The notes under the pieces were generated by a model, which saw nothing but the letters and a program-made list of their open reading frames with translations, did not search any database and was not told the origin of the DNA. A stretch of DNA of 17,080 nucleotides from Bacillota bacterium. GTDB lineage: Bacteria > Bacillota > Clostridia > Peptostreptococcales > Anaerovoracaceae. Positions 1-7,641 of this stretch are shown in pieces. A program made the position numbers and the translations under genes. The stretch is taken from assembly GCA_016284485.1 (NCBI GenBank), contig JAEEOX010000081.1:1-17080 (forward strand), written 5' to 3'. Positions within the stretch are counted from its first letter, which is position 1. Every line of letters begins with the position of its first letter.

Positions 1-1494
1 GTTGATGGTGGCGTCCGCCGCGATGACTCCCGTGAGTCCCACATTGTCGAAATCCAGTCCCTTGGCCACCAGCTGCGTGCCCACAAGGATATCAGTCTCA
101 CCGCTGCCGAAGCGCTCCAGTATATTGTCAAGTTCCCTGCGGTCCCTGATGGAATCGATGTCCAGTCTGTCCACCGTCTTGCCCGGGAACAGTCTGGCGG
201 CCTCCTCCTCCACCTGCTCAGTGCCGATACCGAAGTGTCTGATGTATCTGCTCTTGCATGAGGGGCAGACCTTGGGCACAGGGTACTTCCGGCCGCAGTA
301 ATGGCAGATCATGCTGTTTTCTTTTTTGTGGTAGGTCAGGGAAATTCCGCATTCAGGGCACTTCATTACGGTCCCGCACTCCCTGCAGGAGATGAAGTTG
401 GAGAACCCTCTCCTGTTCTGAAGGAGTATCACCTGTCTGCCTGCATTCAGCTCCTCTTCCATCCTGATCCTGAGAGCCTCTGAAAAGATGGATCTGTTGC
501 CATTCCTCAGTTCCTCCCGCATATCCACGATCTCCACTTCCGGAAGGGGCGTCTTATTATACCTCTCCTTCAGTTCTATGAGCTCGTATATGCCGTCCCT
601 GACTCTCTGATATGAGCTTACGGACGGAGTGGCCGAGCCAAGGATCACCAGCCCCTTGTGGGTCAGCATCCGTTTGGCAGCCACCTCGTGGGTCTCGTAC
701 TTGGGGGTCATGTCCGACTTGTATGTGGCCTCGTGCTCCTCATCCAGTATGATCACGCCGATGTTTTCCATGGGGCAAAAAACTCCCATGCGGGCGCCGA
801 TGACTATCCTGGCCTCTCCCCGCCTGATCCGCATCCACTCGTCAGACCTCTGCCTGGGGGTCAGTCCGGAATGAAGGACTGCCACTGTCCCCTTGCCGAA
901 ACGGCCTATGAACCGGCGGATCAGCTGGTGTGTAAGAGATATCTCGGGCACCAGCATGACTGCGCCCTTGCCGCGGCTGAGGCATTCCTCGATGGCTGAC
1001 ATGTAGACCTCGGTCTTGCCGGAAGACGTGACTCCGTGTATCAGGAAGATCTTTTGCTCACCGGCTTCCAGCGCCTCTCTTATCCTGACGGCCGCAGCCT
1101 CCTGCTCATCCGTCAGTTTATCCGGCTTGGGATAATCCGTGGCGATGTCTGCATAAGGGTCCTTGGGAACTCCCCTCTTCCTCCTGGGAAGAGGCGGCTT
1201 GAAGAGCCTGATGGCGTCATAGTACCTTATGGCGTACCTCTGCTTCATCCATACTGCGGTGGAGATCATCTCGGGAGTCAGACTCTCTTCCTGATCCACT
1301 CCGATGATGTCCTTTACCTTGCTCTCGTCTATGTCGCAGGTCTCCGAGATCCCGAAAACGTAGCCCTCCTTCGTACCTGTTCCGAAGGGCACGGTCACCT
1401 TGCTTCCGATGCCGGCTGTGAGCCCGCCGTCTCCGTAGGTGAAGAAGCTGTCTATGTAATTGCTTTTGTTCTCTACGATGACATTGAGATACAT
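1..1494 (-). CDS. priA: Primosomal protein N' (replication restart helicase PriA), C-terminus beyond the window
   Basis: PriA is a 3'-to-5' superfamily 2 DNA helicase that recognises stalled forks and reloads the replicative helicase. The 498 residues visible begin with the PriA DNA-binding domain (about 1-105). The helicase core follows: Walker A GVTSSGKT (154-161, with Ser where Gly is common) and the DEEH box (251-254). The diagnostic zinc-binding insertion comes next, with eight cysteines in CxxC-like pairs (C370/C373, C379/C382, C397/C400, C410/C413), then the later helicase motif around GTQLVAKGLDFD (472-483). By comparison with full-length family members of about 730 residues, some 230 residues lie off the left edge. 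The ATG at 1494 is preceded by AAGGA, which overlaps the TGA stop of queH; the gap between the genes is 7 bases, so the two are almost certainly cotranscribed and translationally linked. Family assignment is very secure. Confidence 0.96.
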   Translation of the reverse strand, partial: MYLNVIVENKSNYIDSFFTYGDGGLTAGIGSKVTVPFGTGTKEGYVFGISETCDIDESKVKDIIGVDQEESLTPEMISTAVWMKQRYAIRYYDAIRLFKPPLPRRKRGVPKDPYADIATDYPKPDKLTDEQEAAAVRIREALEAGEQKIFLIHGVTSSGKTEVYMSAIEECLSRGKGAVMLVPEISLTHQLIRRFIGRFGKGTVAVLHSGLTPRQRSDEWMRIRRGEARIVIGARMGVFCPMENIGVIILDEEHEATYKSDMTPKYETHEVAAKRMLTHKGLVILGSATPSVSSYQRVRDGIYELIELKERYNKTPLPEVEIVDMREELRNGNRSIFSEALRIRMEEELNAGRQVILLQNRRGFSNFISCRECGTVMKCPECGISLTYHKKENSMICHYCGRKYPVPKVCPSCKSRYIRHFGIGTEQVEEEAARLFPGKTVDRLDIDSIRDRRELDNILERFGSGETDILVGTQLVAKGLDFDNVGLTGVIAADATIN

Positions 1495-1501
1495 TTATCC
1501 T

Positions 1502-2146
1502 TCAGTCCCGTTTACTGAACGAGCATCCGCAGTAATTCTGCCTGTAGAGCCCGTACTTTCTCGATAATTCAATGGAACGCTGGTATCCTGCCTTCTTTTT
1601 GAAGTCCATGTCCAGGAACTCCAGGCCGAACACGTCGGCCAGGGTCCGGCCGATCATGGAGACCAGCTGGTAATTTTTGTGGGGGCTCACCGTGAGAGTG
1701 GTGCCGAAAATATCGTACCCCAGAACTGCCGCAGCCTTGGCTGTCCTCTCCAGTCTCAGCTTAAAGCACTCAGTACAGCGCTCTCCGCCTTCGGGGCAGT
1801 CTTCCAGTCCCTCCGCCGCGCTGTAAAAGTCCTCCGGGAAGTATTCGCCTTCTATGAAGATGACCCTGTCCTCCTCGGGAAGCCCTTCGTTCAGGGCGTT
1901 CAGGAACTTTATCTGGTTCTCCTTCCTCTTCTCGTATTCCTCCCTGTCTGTGATGTTGGGATTGTAGAAGAAGATGGTGATGTTGTAGTCAGGAAGAAGT
2001 CTTTCCACACAGGCCGTGGAACAGGGCCCGCAGCAGGAGTGAAGGAGGATCCTCCTCTTCTCCGCCTTTGGTATCTCCATCTCCATCGCTTCAGATTCTT
2101 TCTTGTCTTCGCATTCCCTTAAACAGGGCTGACAGCTGTCCTTCAT
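1502..2146 (-). CDS. queH: Epoxyqueuosine reductase QueH (DUF208 family)
   Basis: QueH performs the last step of queuosine synthesis, reducing epoxyqueuosine to queuosine in the tRNA wobble position; it is the non-orthologous replacement for the cobalamin enzyme QueG. The 214-residue product shows the family cysteine pattern: HSCCGPC (36-42), a central CTEC (124-127) and a C-terminal YRQNYCGC (201-208), residues associated in the family with an Fe-S cluster and metal site. The N-terminus carries a 30-residue extension with three more cysteines (C5, C8, C12). No strong Shine-Dalgarno sequence precedes the ATG at 2146, so translation could instead begin at Met21 (2086) or Met23 (2080). The gene is first in a two-gene unit with priA. 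Function is assigned from family motifs; the exact start is uncertain. Confidence 0.93.
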   Translation of the reverse strand: MKDSCQPCLRECEDKKESEAMEMEIPKAEKRRILLHSCCGPCSTACVERLLPDYNITIFFYNPNITDREEYEKRKENQIKFLNALNEGLPEEDRVIFIEGEYFPEDFYSAAEGLEDCPEGGERCTECFKLRLERTAKAAAVLGYDIFGTTLTVSPHKNYQLVSMIGRTLADVFGLEFLDMDFKKKAGYQRSIELSRKYGLYRQNYCGCSFSKRD

Positions 2147-2175
2147 TTGACTTTACCCGACTTTTATTCTAAATT
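2147..2175 (+). promoter_or_regulatory. Candidate promoter for the radical SAM gene
   Basis: TTGACT (2147-2152), a 17-base spacer and TAAATT (2170-2175) form a reasonable sigma-A-type promoter immediately next to the queH start codon. The -35 matches 5/6 and the -10 matches 4/6. Transcription would begin near 2182 and leave a leader of about 70 bases without an obvious Shine-Dalgarno sequence. Confidence 0.5.
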
Positions 2176-2223
2176 AATACTGTGAAATCTGAAAAAACCA
2201 ATAACACCCCATAGTAAGTATTT

Positions 2224-2252
2224 ATTATACCACCAGACGGTGCCTTATTCAA
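2224..2252 (-). promoter_or_regulatory. Promoter of the queH-priA unit
   Basis: Read on the minus strand, TTGAAT (2247-2252) and TATAAT (2224-2229) are separated by 17 bases, and TGG precedes the -10 hexamer, giving an extended -10. The -35 box overlaps the likely start codon of the divergent radical SAM gene. Transcription would start near 2217, leaving a leader of about 70 bases. Confidence 0.62.
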
Positions 2253-3205
2253 TGAATAAAATGGAACAGCCCGCTTCTCAGAGGCCGCCGGAGAACCCCG
2301 GCCCGCCTGAGTTTTTCCAGGGTCTCAGGTACAATTCCATATCCAATTATCTCAAGGATCATTTCGGCTCCAAGACCATCAAGCTCTCGATAGACGGAGG
2401 CTTCACCTGCCCCAACCGCGACGGGTCCAAAGGCTTCGGCGGCTGCACTTTCTGTTCGGATTCAGGTTCAGGGGAGTTCTCCTCAGACATAGATGACCAG
2501 ATCGCCCTCTACTACAGGAAGTGGCCGGAAGCCCGCTACATAGCCTACTTCCAGAACCACACCAACACCTACGCTCCCGTGGAGGAGCTTCGGCGCAAAT
2601 ATTTTGCGGTCCTGGCTGACCCCAGAGTAAGCGGCATCGCCATAGGGACACGTCCCGACTGCCTGCCGGATGATGTGCTGGATCTCCTGGAGGAGATCGG
2701 GCGGGATCATTTCCTGTGGGTGGAGCTGGGGCTCCAGACCATACACGAGACCACCGCAAAAAGCATAAACCGCTGTTACGACCTGGCGGAATTCGACAGA
2801 GCCATATCAGAGCTCAGCAAAAGAAACATCCGCACCGTCGTACACCTGATCCTGGGCCTTCCGGGGGAGACCAGAGACATGATGCTGGAGTCAGTCAGAT
2901 ACGTGGCGTCCATTCCCGGGCTCTTCGGCATGAAGCTCCACCTGATGAATCTGGTGAAAGGTTCCACAATGGCCGTGGAGATCCCCGATCACGTCAGTTT
3001 CCCCGACATAGACAGCTACGTTGAGCTGGTAACGGATTGCCTCGAGATCATCCCTCCCTCCGTCACCATACACCGGCTGACGGGAGACGCCAGGCGTGAC
3101 ATCCTCATAAGTCCGGTATGGAGTTTCAACGAAAGGACCATCTTAAACCGGATAAACGACAGGCTGAATCTGCTGGACACCTGGCAGGGAAAAAGATCAA
3201 TATAG
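2252..3205 (+). CDS. Radical SAM protein of the TIGR01212 (YhcC/YtqA-like) family
   Basis: The product (317 residues from the ATG at 2252) has the family motif DGGFTCPNRDG followed by GGCTFC, giving a CX11CX2C arrangement (C53, C65, C68). These would hold the [4Fe-4S] cluster that cleaves S-adenosylmethionine. A core radical SAM barrel follows (about 45-260), with GTRPDCL and the WVELGLQT strand typical of TIGR01212. The substrate of this family is not firmly established in my knowledge, so no reaction is proposed. The start is ambiguous: an in-frame GTG at 2240 adds four residues and ATG at 2261 removes three, and none has a good ribosome binding site. I chose ATG 2252 because it is the first ATG. 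It diverges from queH-priA and ends at a terminator shared with the convergent wall hydrolase gene. Confidence 0.9.
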   Translation: MNKMEQPASQRPPENPGPPEFFQGLRYNSISNYLKDHFGSKTIKLSIDGGFTCPNRDGSKGFGGCTFCSDSGSGEFSSDIDDQIALYYRKWPEARYIAYFQNHTNTYAPVEELRRKYFAVLADPRVSGIAIGTRPDCLPDDVLDLLEEIGRDHFLWVELGLQTIHETTAKSINRCYDLAEFDRAISELSKRNIRTVVHLILGLPGETRDMMLESVRYVASIPGLFGMKLHLMNLVKGSTMAVEIPDHVSFPDIDSYVELVTDCLEIIPPSVTIHRLTGDARRDILISPVWSFNERTILNRINDRLNLLDTWQGKRSI

Positions 3206-3208
3206 CAA

Positions 3209-3238
3209 AAAAGACAGCTGATCGCTCAGCTGTCTTTT
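3209..3238. terminator. Bidirectional intrinsic terminator
   Basis: A 13-bp perfect stem (3209-3221 with 3226-3238) around the loop TCGC is flanked by A-runs on the left and T-runs on the right. A hairpin followed by a U-tract therefore forms in either direction. It lies between two convergent genes ending at 3205 and 3259 and should terminate both. Confidence 0.92.
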
Positions 3239-3258
3239 GATTTTTTGAACTGTTGTGT

Positions 3259-6039
3259 CTACTGTGACTGGTACATCGCTGTTCCCGCGAAGGCCGGAGT
3301 CACGATCTTCTGTCCGCCGATAGCGTAGGAAGATGTGATGTTGCGTCCTGCCATGTATTCGGCTGCGGGCTCGTAGTATGACTTGGATTCGCCGGCAAAC
3401 AGTATGGGTGATGACGTCGCGTGGGCTATGGGGCCTGCGCAGATGCTGTCAGCGAAGCTCTCTCCGCTTACCATGACCACGCTGTTGACGCTGGAACCGT
3501 AGAAGAAGTCCGCCACCGCAGTTGCCGTGCGGCCTCTGTTGGAGCCGTACAGCCTGTGGACGCTGGAACTGTAGTTCCTGAGTTCAGCCTCGATGTCCGT
3601 GCTTACAACGCCCTTTCCGCCGATAATGTACAGATTCTTTCCCGTTGCTCCCGCAAGGAATTCTCTCTGTTCAGCGGTCAGGCTCTTTCCTACCAGCATC
3701 ACCGGCTTACCGGTCTGTGACGCTGTGACCGCATCCGGGAAGGACTCTCCGCTGCAGATCAGAATGTCGTTTCCGATCTCCAGTCTCTTAAGGACTTCCA
3801 GGTTGGTCAGGTATCTGTTCTTGCCTGAGATCCTGGTGACGTGCACCTTGCTGTCGGTGATGGATGCCACGAAGTCATCGCTGATCACGCCGGCACCGCC
3901 AAGGATGATGATCTCTCCTCCGGAAGCAAGATTGTTCGCAAGGTATTCCGCGACCTTCTCCTTCACAGAAGCGTTGCCGTTTATAAGAAGCACGGGGGCA
4001 TCGTTCATGATGGCCAGACTGCTTCCCGAAAGTGCATCCGCAAAATTCTCTCCGTAGGCGATTATCACCTTGTTGAACTGGCTGATGCCGGCCAGTTTTT
4101 TGTACTTGTCGGCTACGGCTATGGATGTGTCATATCTGGACTTTCCGTAGGTCCTGTCCAGAGAGTATTCGCCTCTTACGTCTCCGCAGTCCGGACACTT
4201 GATGGTGATGGTGGCGATATCGGCCAGGGCCCTGCCCTCAATGCACTCGTAGCTGCAGTTCACTGTCTCCTTCTTGCCGCAGAACTGGCAGGAATGTGTA
4301 TGTGTCTCGGTTCCTTCGACGTGAGTCCATTCGCCCCACTTGTGGCCGGAGCCTGCCATGGTCTCTCTCTTCTTGAGTCCGCATACAGAGCAGGTGAACA
4401 CTCTCACTCCCTGCTGTGTGCAGGTGGGCTCCACCACGATCTCAAAGCTGTCCCAGCTGTGACCGCTGTTCACGCAATGTTCTGCGGGAAGCACGGTGTT
4501 CTCTGGCATGTTGCTGTAGATAGGTATCTCGAAATTGATGGGAGTATCAGTCACGTTGGCATAAGCCTGGGCAAGCCTGGTGCCCTCAAGATCAGCGCCC
4601 ATTACGTTGGACATGTACTGATGTGTGGCAACGGCTCCCAGACCGTTCATCACGTTCCACTTCTTGAGGTACAGCGTGTACTGACCCGGTTTCACGTATT
4701 CGTTATAGTAGAATTCTGCTCCGCCGTTGATGGATTTGGTTCTTGTGTTCCAGCCCTGCGTTTTGGCGTACCACAGGCCTCTCTGAACTGCAGACATGGT
4801 GCTGGTCTTGTAGGCTCCTATGTTGAAGAAGTTGTAATATCCTTCATAGCCTGCCACGGTACCGGAAATGCATCCGCCCGTACCGTTGACTCCCTGCTCA
4901 GTGATGATTATCGAAGCGATCACGTAAGGGTTGACCAGATGTGCCTTACCCGCATTGTAGATGACGTTCACGTATGTGCTTCCGTCACAGGGGCCGGTAA
5001 GGAATGTGCCCTGTACCATCGCGGTCAGTCCCGCAACGTTCTGGGTGGCCTCGTCGAAGGTGTGAGGCAGGAACTGGAAAACACCCGAGTCTGTCAGGAA
5101 GTTCCTGGGATCCAGATAGTATGCCACCACGTCGCTGGCGGCCTGGTACCATCCGCCGGAATCCCAGCTTATAAATTGACCGTTCACATAGCAGTCACTG
5201 GCATGTGAGAAGTAGTAGCTGGGGAATATGTAGCTTATGACGCTTATTCCGCTCTTGTTCTCCTTGGCAAGGACGTCCGCCCAGTTGAGGCCGGTGTCCT
5301 TGGCGGTGAAGATCCAGGAGGGATGTCTTTTGTGAAGGCTCACGAGATACGGGATGTATGTGTCAGGGAAGCCCTTGGCCTTGAGCTCTTCCACATACGC
5401 TGCGTCCTCATCAGTGGGCTGTTCAGGCCCTCCGTTGTAGGTGATGGTGTCAGATCTCATGAATCCGACGATCTTGGTTCCGCTCCCGTTTACGTAATTC
5501 ACCCTGTACCAGGTGTGGCTGTCTGATGGATTGGTGGATGCACACTTGCCGTCCACGGTGACCTTTGTGCCGGTGTAAAGATATACCAATGCGGTGGAAC
5601 CAGTCGTAGGCTCCTTGCGGAGGTTGGCTCCGCCCGGGTATGAGACCTGCCATATCTGAGGCGTAAGATCAGTGATGGATGAACCCGAGCCTGAGCCGGA
5701 GCCTGGCCCGGGATCTCCGTCGGGTACTGTTCCGGATACCGACATCATGTCACTTCTGACGAATCCCGTTATGGACGAATATGTAATGTTGTACCAGACG
5801 TAGGAGTTGTCCGTTCCGTTGGTCTTGTAGTTGACTTTAACAGTGGTACCGCATCCCAGGCATGTCAAAGCGGAGCTGTTCACAGTCGGTTGCGATCTGA
5901 CGTAAGCTCCGTATGAATAGGTGACCGTTCCGGTTGCAGTTGTGTCGCCGTAAGCGTCCAAGGGAATCGTAAATACGACAAAAAGCACTGCTATGAGTGC
6001 TATTACCAAAGATCGCTTAAAGGTCTTCGTCATTAGCAT
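3259..6039 (-). CDS. Secreted cell-wall hydrolase: SH3 repeats, glucosaminidase, Cys-rich linker and three CWB2 repeats
   Basis: This 926-residue protein probably cuts the glycan strands of peptidoglycan while bound to the cell surface. It opens with a signal peptide (basic MTKTFKRS, a hydrophobic core to about residue 27, likely cleavage after DAYG). Two bacterial SH3-like domains follow (about 35-100 and 125-200), separated by a Gly/Ser/Pro linker (108-122). An endo-beta-N-acetylglucosaminidase domain spans about 210-510; E381 in IIITEQG is the likely catalytic acid. Residues 520-620 are rich in Cys and GHxW motifs (C550/C553, C584/C587, C615/C618). Three CWB2 repeats (about 628-720, 735-815, 829-925) end the protein and typically anchor Clostridia proteins to secondary wall polymers. 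The first ATG is preceded by AGAGG at good spacing. It lies 23 bases after tdk with no terminator between, so it may be cotranscribed. Confidence in the architecture is high; the substrate bond is inferred. Confidence 0.92.
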   Translation of the reverse strand: MLMTKTFKRSLVIALIAVLFVVFTIPLDAYGDTTATGTVTYSYGAYVRSQPTVNSSALTCLGCGTTVKVNYKTNGTDNSYVWYNITYSSITGFVRSDMMSVSGTVPDGDPGPGSGSGSGSSITDLTPQIWQVSYPGGANLRKEPTTGSTALVYLYTGTKVTVDGKCASTNPSDSHTWYRVNYVNGSGTKIVGFMRSDTITYNGGPEQPTDEDAAYVEELKAKGFPDTYIPYLVSLHKRHPSWIFTAKDTGLNWADVLAKENKSGISVISYIFPSYYFSHASDCYVNGQFISWDSGGWYQAASDVVAYYLDPRNFLTDSGVFQFLPHTFDEATQNVAGLTAMVQGTFLTGPCDGSTYVNVIYNAGKAHLVNPYVIASIIITEQGVNGTGGCISGTVAGYEGYYNFFNIGAYKTSTMSAVQRGLWYAKTQGWNTRTKSINGGAEFYYNEYVKPGQYTLYLKKWNVMNGLGAVATHQYMSNVMGADLEGTRLAQAYANVTDTPINFEIPIYSNMPENTVLPAEHCVNSGHSWDSFEIVVEPTCTQQGVRVFTCSVCGLKKRETMAGSGHKWGEWTHVEGTETHTHSCQFCGKKETVNCSYECIEGRALADIATITIKCPDCGDVRGEYSLDRTYGKSRYDTSIAVADKYKKLAGISQFNKVIIAYGENFADALSGSSLAIMNDAPVLLINGNASVKEKVAEYLANNLASGGEIIILGGAGVISDDFVASITDSKVHVTRISGKNRYLTNLEVLKRLEIGNDILICSGESFPDAVTASQTGKPVMLVGKSLTAEQREFLAGATGKNLYIIGGKGVVSTDIEAELRNYSSSVHRLYGSNRGRTATAVADFFYGSSVNSVVMVSGESFADSICAGPIAHATSSPILFAGESKSYYEPAAEYMAGRNITSSYAIGGQKIVTPAFAGTAMYQSQ

Positions 6040-6062
6040 TAGGTACCTCTTCTAAATATCTA

Positions 6063-6647
6063 TTACTTAGAAGGTCCCAACCTGCCGTCATTATAGTGTT
6101 TCCTGCAAAGAGACACGTACAGGTCGTTGCCTCCGACAACGATCTGGTCTCCGGACTTGACTATCTTGCCGTCCACGATCCTGGCCACCATTGTAGCCTT
6201 CCTGCCGCACCAGCAAATAGTCTTGATCTCTTCGATCTTGTCCGCGTAAACGAGCATGTAGTAGGAACCTTCAAACAGTTCATTCCTAAAGTCGTTTTTC
6301 AGGCCATAGCATATAACAGGCGTATTACAGGAATCCACGATCTCAACGAGCTCCTGAATATGATGCTTCTTCAGGAACTGACACTCATCGACCAGAACAC
6401 AGTCGATGTGATGTCTCTCGTTCTCTTTCATGAACAGTTCAAGTATGTTGGTGTCATCGCCTACCGCGGTGGCTTCCCTCTGGACGCCGATCCTGGATGT
6501 GATGACGCCGACCCCGTATCTGTCGTCTACCGCAGGAATGAGGCACATAACGGTCTGTCCTCTCTCCTCATAGTTGTAGGCGACCTTGATAAGGTCTATT
6601 GACTTGCCTGCATTCATTGTGGAATATCTGTAATAAAGCTGTGCCAT
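6063..6647 (-). CDS. tdk: Thymidine kinase (type II)
   Basis: Tdk phosphorylates thymidine with ATP in pyrimidine salvage. The 194-residue protein has the usual family length. It carries a P-loop STMNAGKS (9-16), the VDECQF element with catalytic Glu88 (86-91), the lasso-domain zinc ligands C145, C147, C181 and H184 (CWCGRK and CRKH), and the GGNDLYV nucleotide-binding strand. The N-terminal MAQLYYRYSTMNAGKS form belongs to the subfamily of the E. coli and lactococcal enzymes rather than the GSMFSGKS form of Bacillus. The ATG is well placed behind GGGGAG seven bases upstream, and a near-consensus promoter precedes it. The gene downstream is the wall hydrolase, an apparently unrelated function. 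Assignment is very secure. Confidence 0.96.
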   Translation of the reverse strand: MAQLYYRYSTMNAGKSIDLIKVAYNYEERGQTVMCLIPAVDDRYGVGVITSRIGVQREATAVGDDTNILELFMKENERHHIDCVLVDECQFLKKHHIQELVEIVDSCNTPVICYGLKNDFRNELFEGSYYMLVYADKIEEIKTICWCGRKATMVARIVDGKIVKSGDQIVVGGNDLYVSLCRKHYNDGRLGPSK

Positions 6648-6666
6648 GACACGTCTCCCCGTATAT

Positions 6667-6694
6667 ATTTTACCACATTATCTTGTTATGTCAA
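6667..6694 (-). promoter_or_regulatory. Promoter of tdk (and possibly the wall hydrolase)
   Basis: A perfect TTGACA (6689-6694) and TAAAAT (6667-6672) with a 16-base spacer lie just upstream of the GGGGAG ribosome binding site of tdk. No other promoter is evident before the wall hydrolase gene. Confidence 0.75.
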
Positions 6695-6710
6695 CCACTC
6701 AGGAGCCCCA

Positions 6711-6750
6711 AAAACAACAAAAAACGCAGCATCCACGCGGTCTGCTGCGT
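6711..6750 (-). terminator. Intrinsic terminator of rpmB
   Basis: On the minus strand an 8-bp stem (6743-6750 with 6724-6731), with an 11-base loop that can form a small inner stem, is followed by five Ts and further T-rich sequence. It lies 18 bases past the rpmB stop codon and upstream of the tdk promoter, insulating the two units. Confidence 0.85.
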
Positions 6751-6768
6751 CCGTTCCATCCTTAAGGA

Positions 6769-6963
6769 TTAGAGAGCACGGTTTACTAATCCGGATCTTA
6801 AGCATCTAGTGCATACGTTAGCTCTTCTGACAACACCGTTCTCATCAACGATCTTGACTTTCTGAATGTTAGCGTTCCACTTTCTTCTTGTGTGTCTCAT
6901 TGAGTGAGATACCATGTTTCCGGATACCTGTCCCTTACCACAGACTTCACATTTTCTTGACAT
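6769..6963 (-). CDS. rpmB: 50S ribosomal protein L28 (bL28), zinc-ribbon form
   Basis: bL28 is a large-subunit protein. The 64-residue product begins MSRKCEVCGKG and ends with CTRCLRSGLV. It carries the four cysteines (C5, C8, C51, C54) that make up the zinc-binding form of L28; forms lacking these cysteines occur in other bacteria. A GTG nine bases further upstream (6972) is in frame but lies inside the Shine-Dalgarno sequence AGGAGGTG. The ATG at 6963, eight bases after AGGAGG, is therefore the start, and it matches the usual family N-terminus. The gene stands alone with its own promoter and terminator. Very secure. Confidence 0.96.
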   Translation of the reverse strand: MSRKCEVCGKGQVSGNMVSHSMRHTRRKWNANIQKVKIVDENGVVRRANVCTRCLRSGLVNRAL

Positions 6964-7041
6964 GCCGTGCACCTCCTTTTCTGTATTTCAAGCCTTTCGG
7001 CTGATGTCTCACAATAGTCCTTGTCATGCTCAACGCAAGCC

Positions 7042-7071
7042 ATTATAGCACAGGCCTGCAAGGCAATGCAA
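7042..7071 (-). promoter_or_regulatory. Promoter of rpmB and short leader
   Basis: TATAAT (7042-7047) preceded by TGC (extended -10) and TTGCAT (7066-7071) with an 18-base spacer form a strong promoter. It starts 19 bases past the GNAT stop codon. The leader of about 70 bases includes a small AGCC-GAAA-GGCT hairpin (6991-7002) with a GNRA tetraloop a short distance upstream of the ribosome binding site. Confidence 0.82.
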
Positions 7072-7089
7072 GAGGTTTTTTCCGTTATT

Positions 7090-7641
7090 TCAAAGGTTTT
7101 GGGCGTATTCATCCCGAAGTATGGACATAAGGTTGAGATCAACGTATCCGCCGTTCTTTTTTCCGGCGTTTCTCATCCTTCCCTCGTCCCTGAAACCGAC
7201 CTTCAGATACAGGGCGTGGGCGGAGTCGTTGCCGTTGACGTAATCCAGGGTGATCCTCTCCATTCCCATTCTGCCGAAGCCAAGATCCAGAGCACATCTC
7301 AGGGCATCCTCGCCGTAGCCCTTTCCTCTCTCGGACAGATCCCCTATGTAGATCCTGGATATATCCATGGAATCGTAATGGTGATTGATGGCAGAGATAT
7401 ACACCCTGCCCAGGAGCCTGTCGTCCTCCAGAGCGCAGACGGTGAAGTCCGCGCATCCCGGATCGCCGGCCCTGCCGTGGACCTCGGAAGCCACGTCCTT
7501 AAGGCTTCTGTCATAGTTCATGGTGAAGAATGCCTGCACCTCAGGCCTGGATTCCCACTCCGCGAAAGTGACCAGGTCAGATTCCACAGTGGGCCTCAGA
7601 TATACCTTTTCACCTTTTATCACCGGATACTCAGTTTTCAC
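7090..7641 (-). CDS. GNAT-family N-acetyltransferase (RimJ/RimL-like)
   Basis: The 183-residue protein is a Gcn5-related acyltransferase using acetyl-CoA. It starts with the YLRPTVESDL strand seen at the N-terminus of RimL-like members. The acetyl-CoA-binding motif A is DLSERGKGYG (101-110), and the C-terminal part has NGNDSAHALYLKVGF followed by a GR strand, as in this subfamily. The acceptor substrate cannot be predicted. I chose GTG at 7641 because GGAGGAGG stands six bases before it; a TTG at 7665 has no such site. The start overlaps the larC stop by 11 bases, so translation is probably coupled to larC, making it the last gene of the aro-lar unit. No clear terminator follows before the rpmB promoter. 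Family is secure, role unknown. Confidence 0.87.
   Translation of the reverse strand: MKTEYPVIKGEKVYLRPTVESDLVTFAEWESRPEVQAFFTMNYDRSLKDVASEVHGRAGDPGCADFTVCALEDDRLLGRVYISAINHHYDSMDISRIYIGDLSERGKGYGEDALRCALDLGFGRMGMERITLDYVNGNDSAHALYLKVGFRDEGRMRNAGKKNGGYVDLNLMSILRDEYAQNL

Noticed and set aside
3841..5208. Open frame of 455 codons on the plus strand
   Set aside because: It lies entirely antisense to the well-supported wall hydrolase gene, shows no recognisable domains or ribosome binding site, and reflects codon bias of the real gene.
6063..6647. Horizontal transfer of tdk because it resembles the E. coli type
   Set aside because: The same subfamily is widespread in Bacillota such as lactococci, and codon use does not stand out from neighbours.
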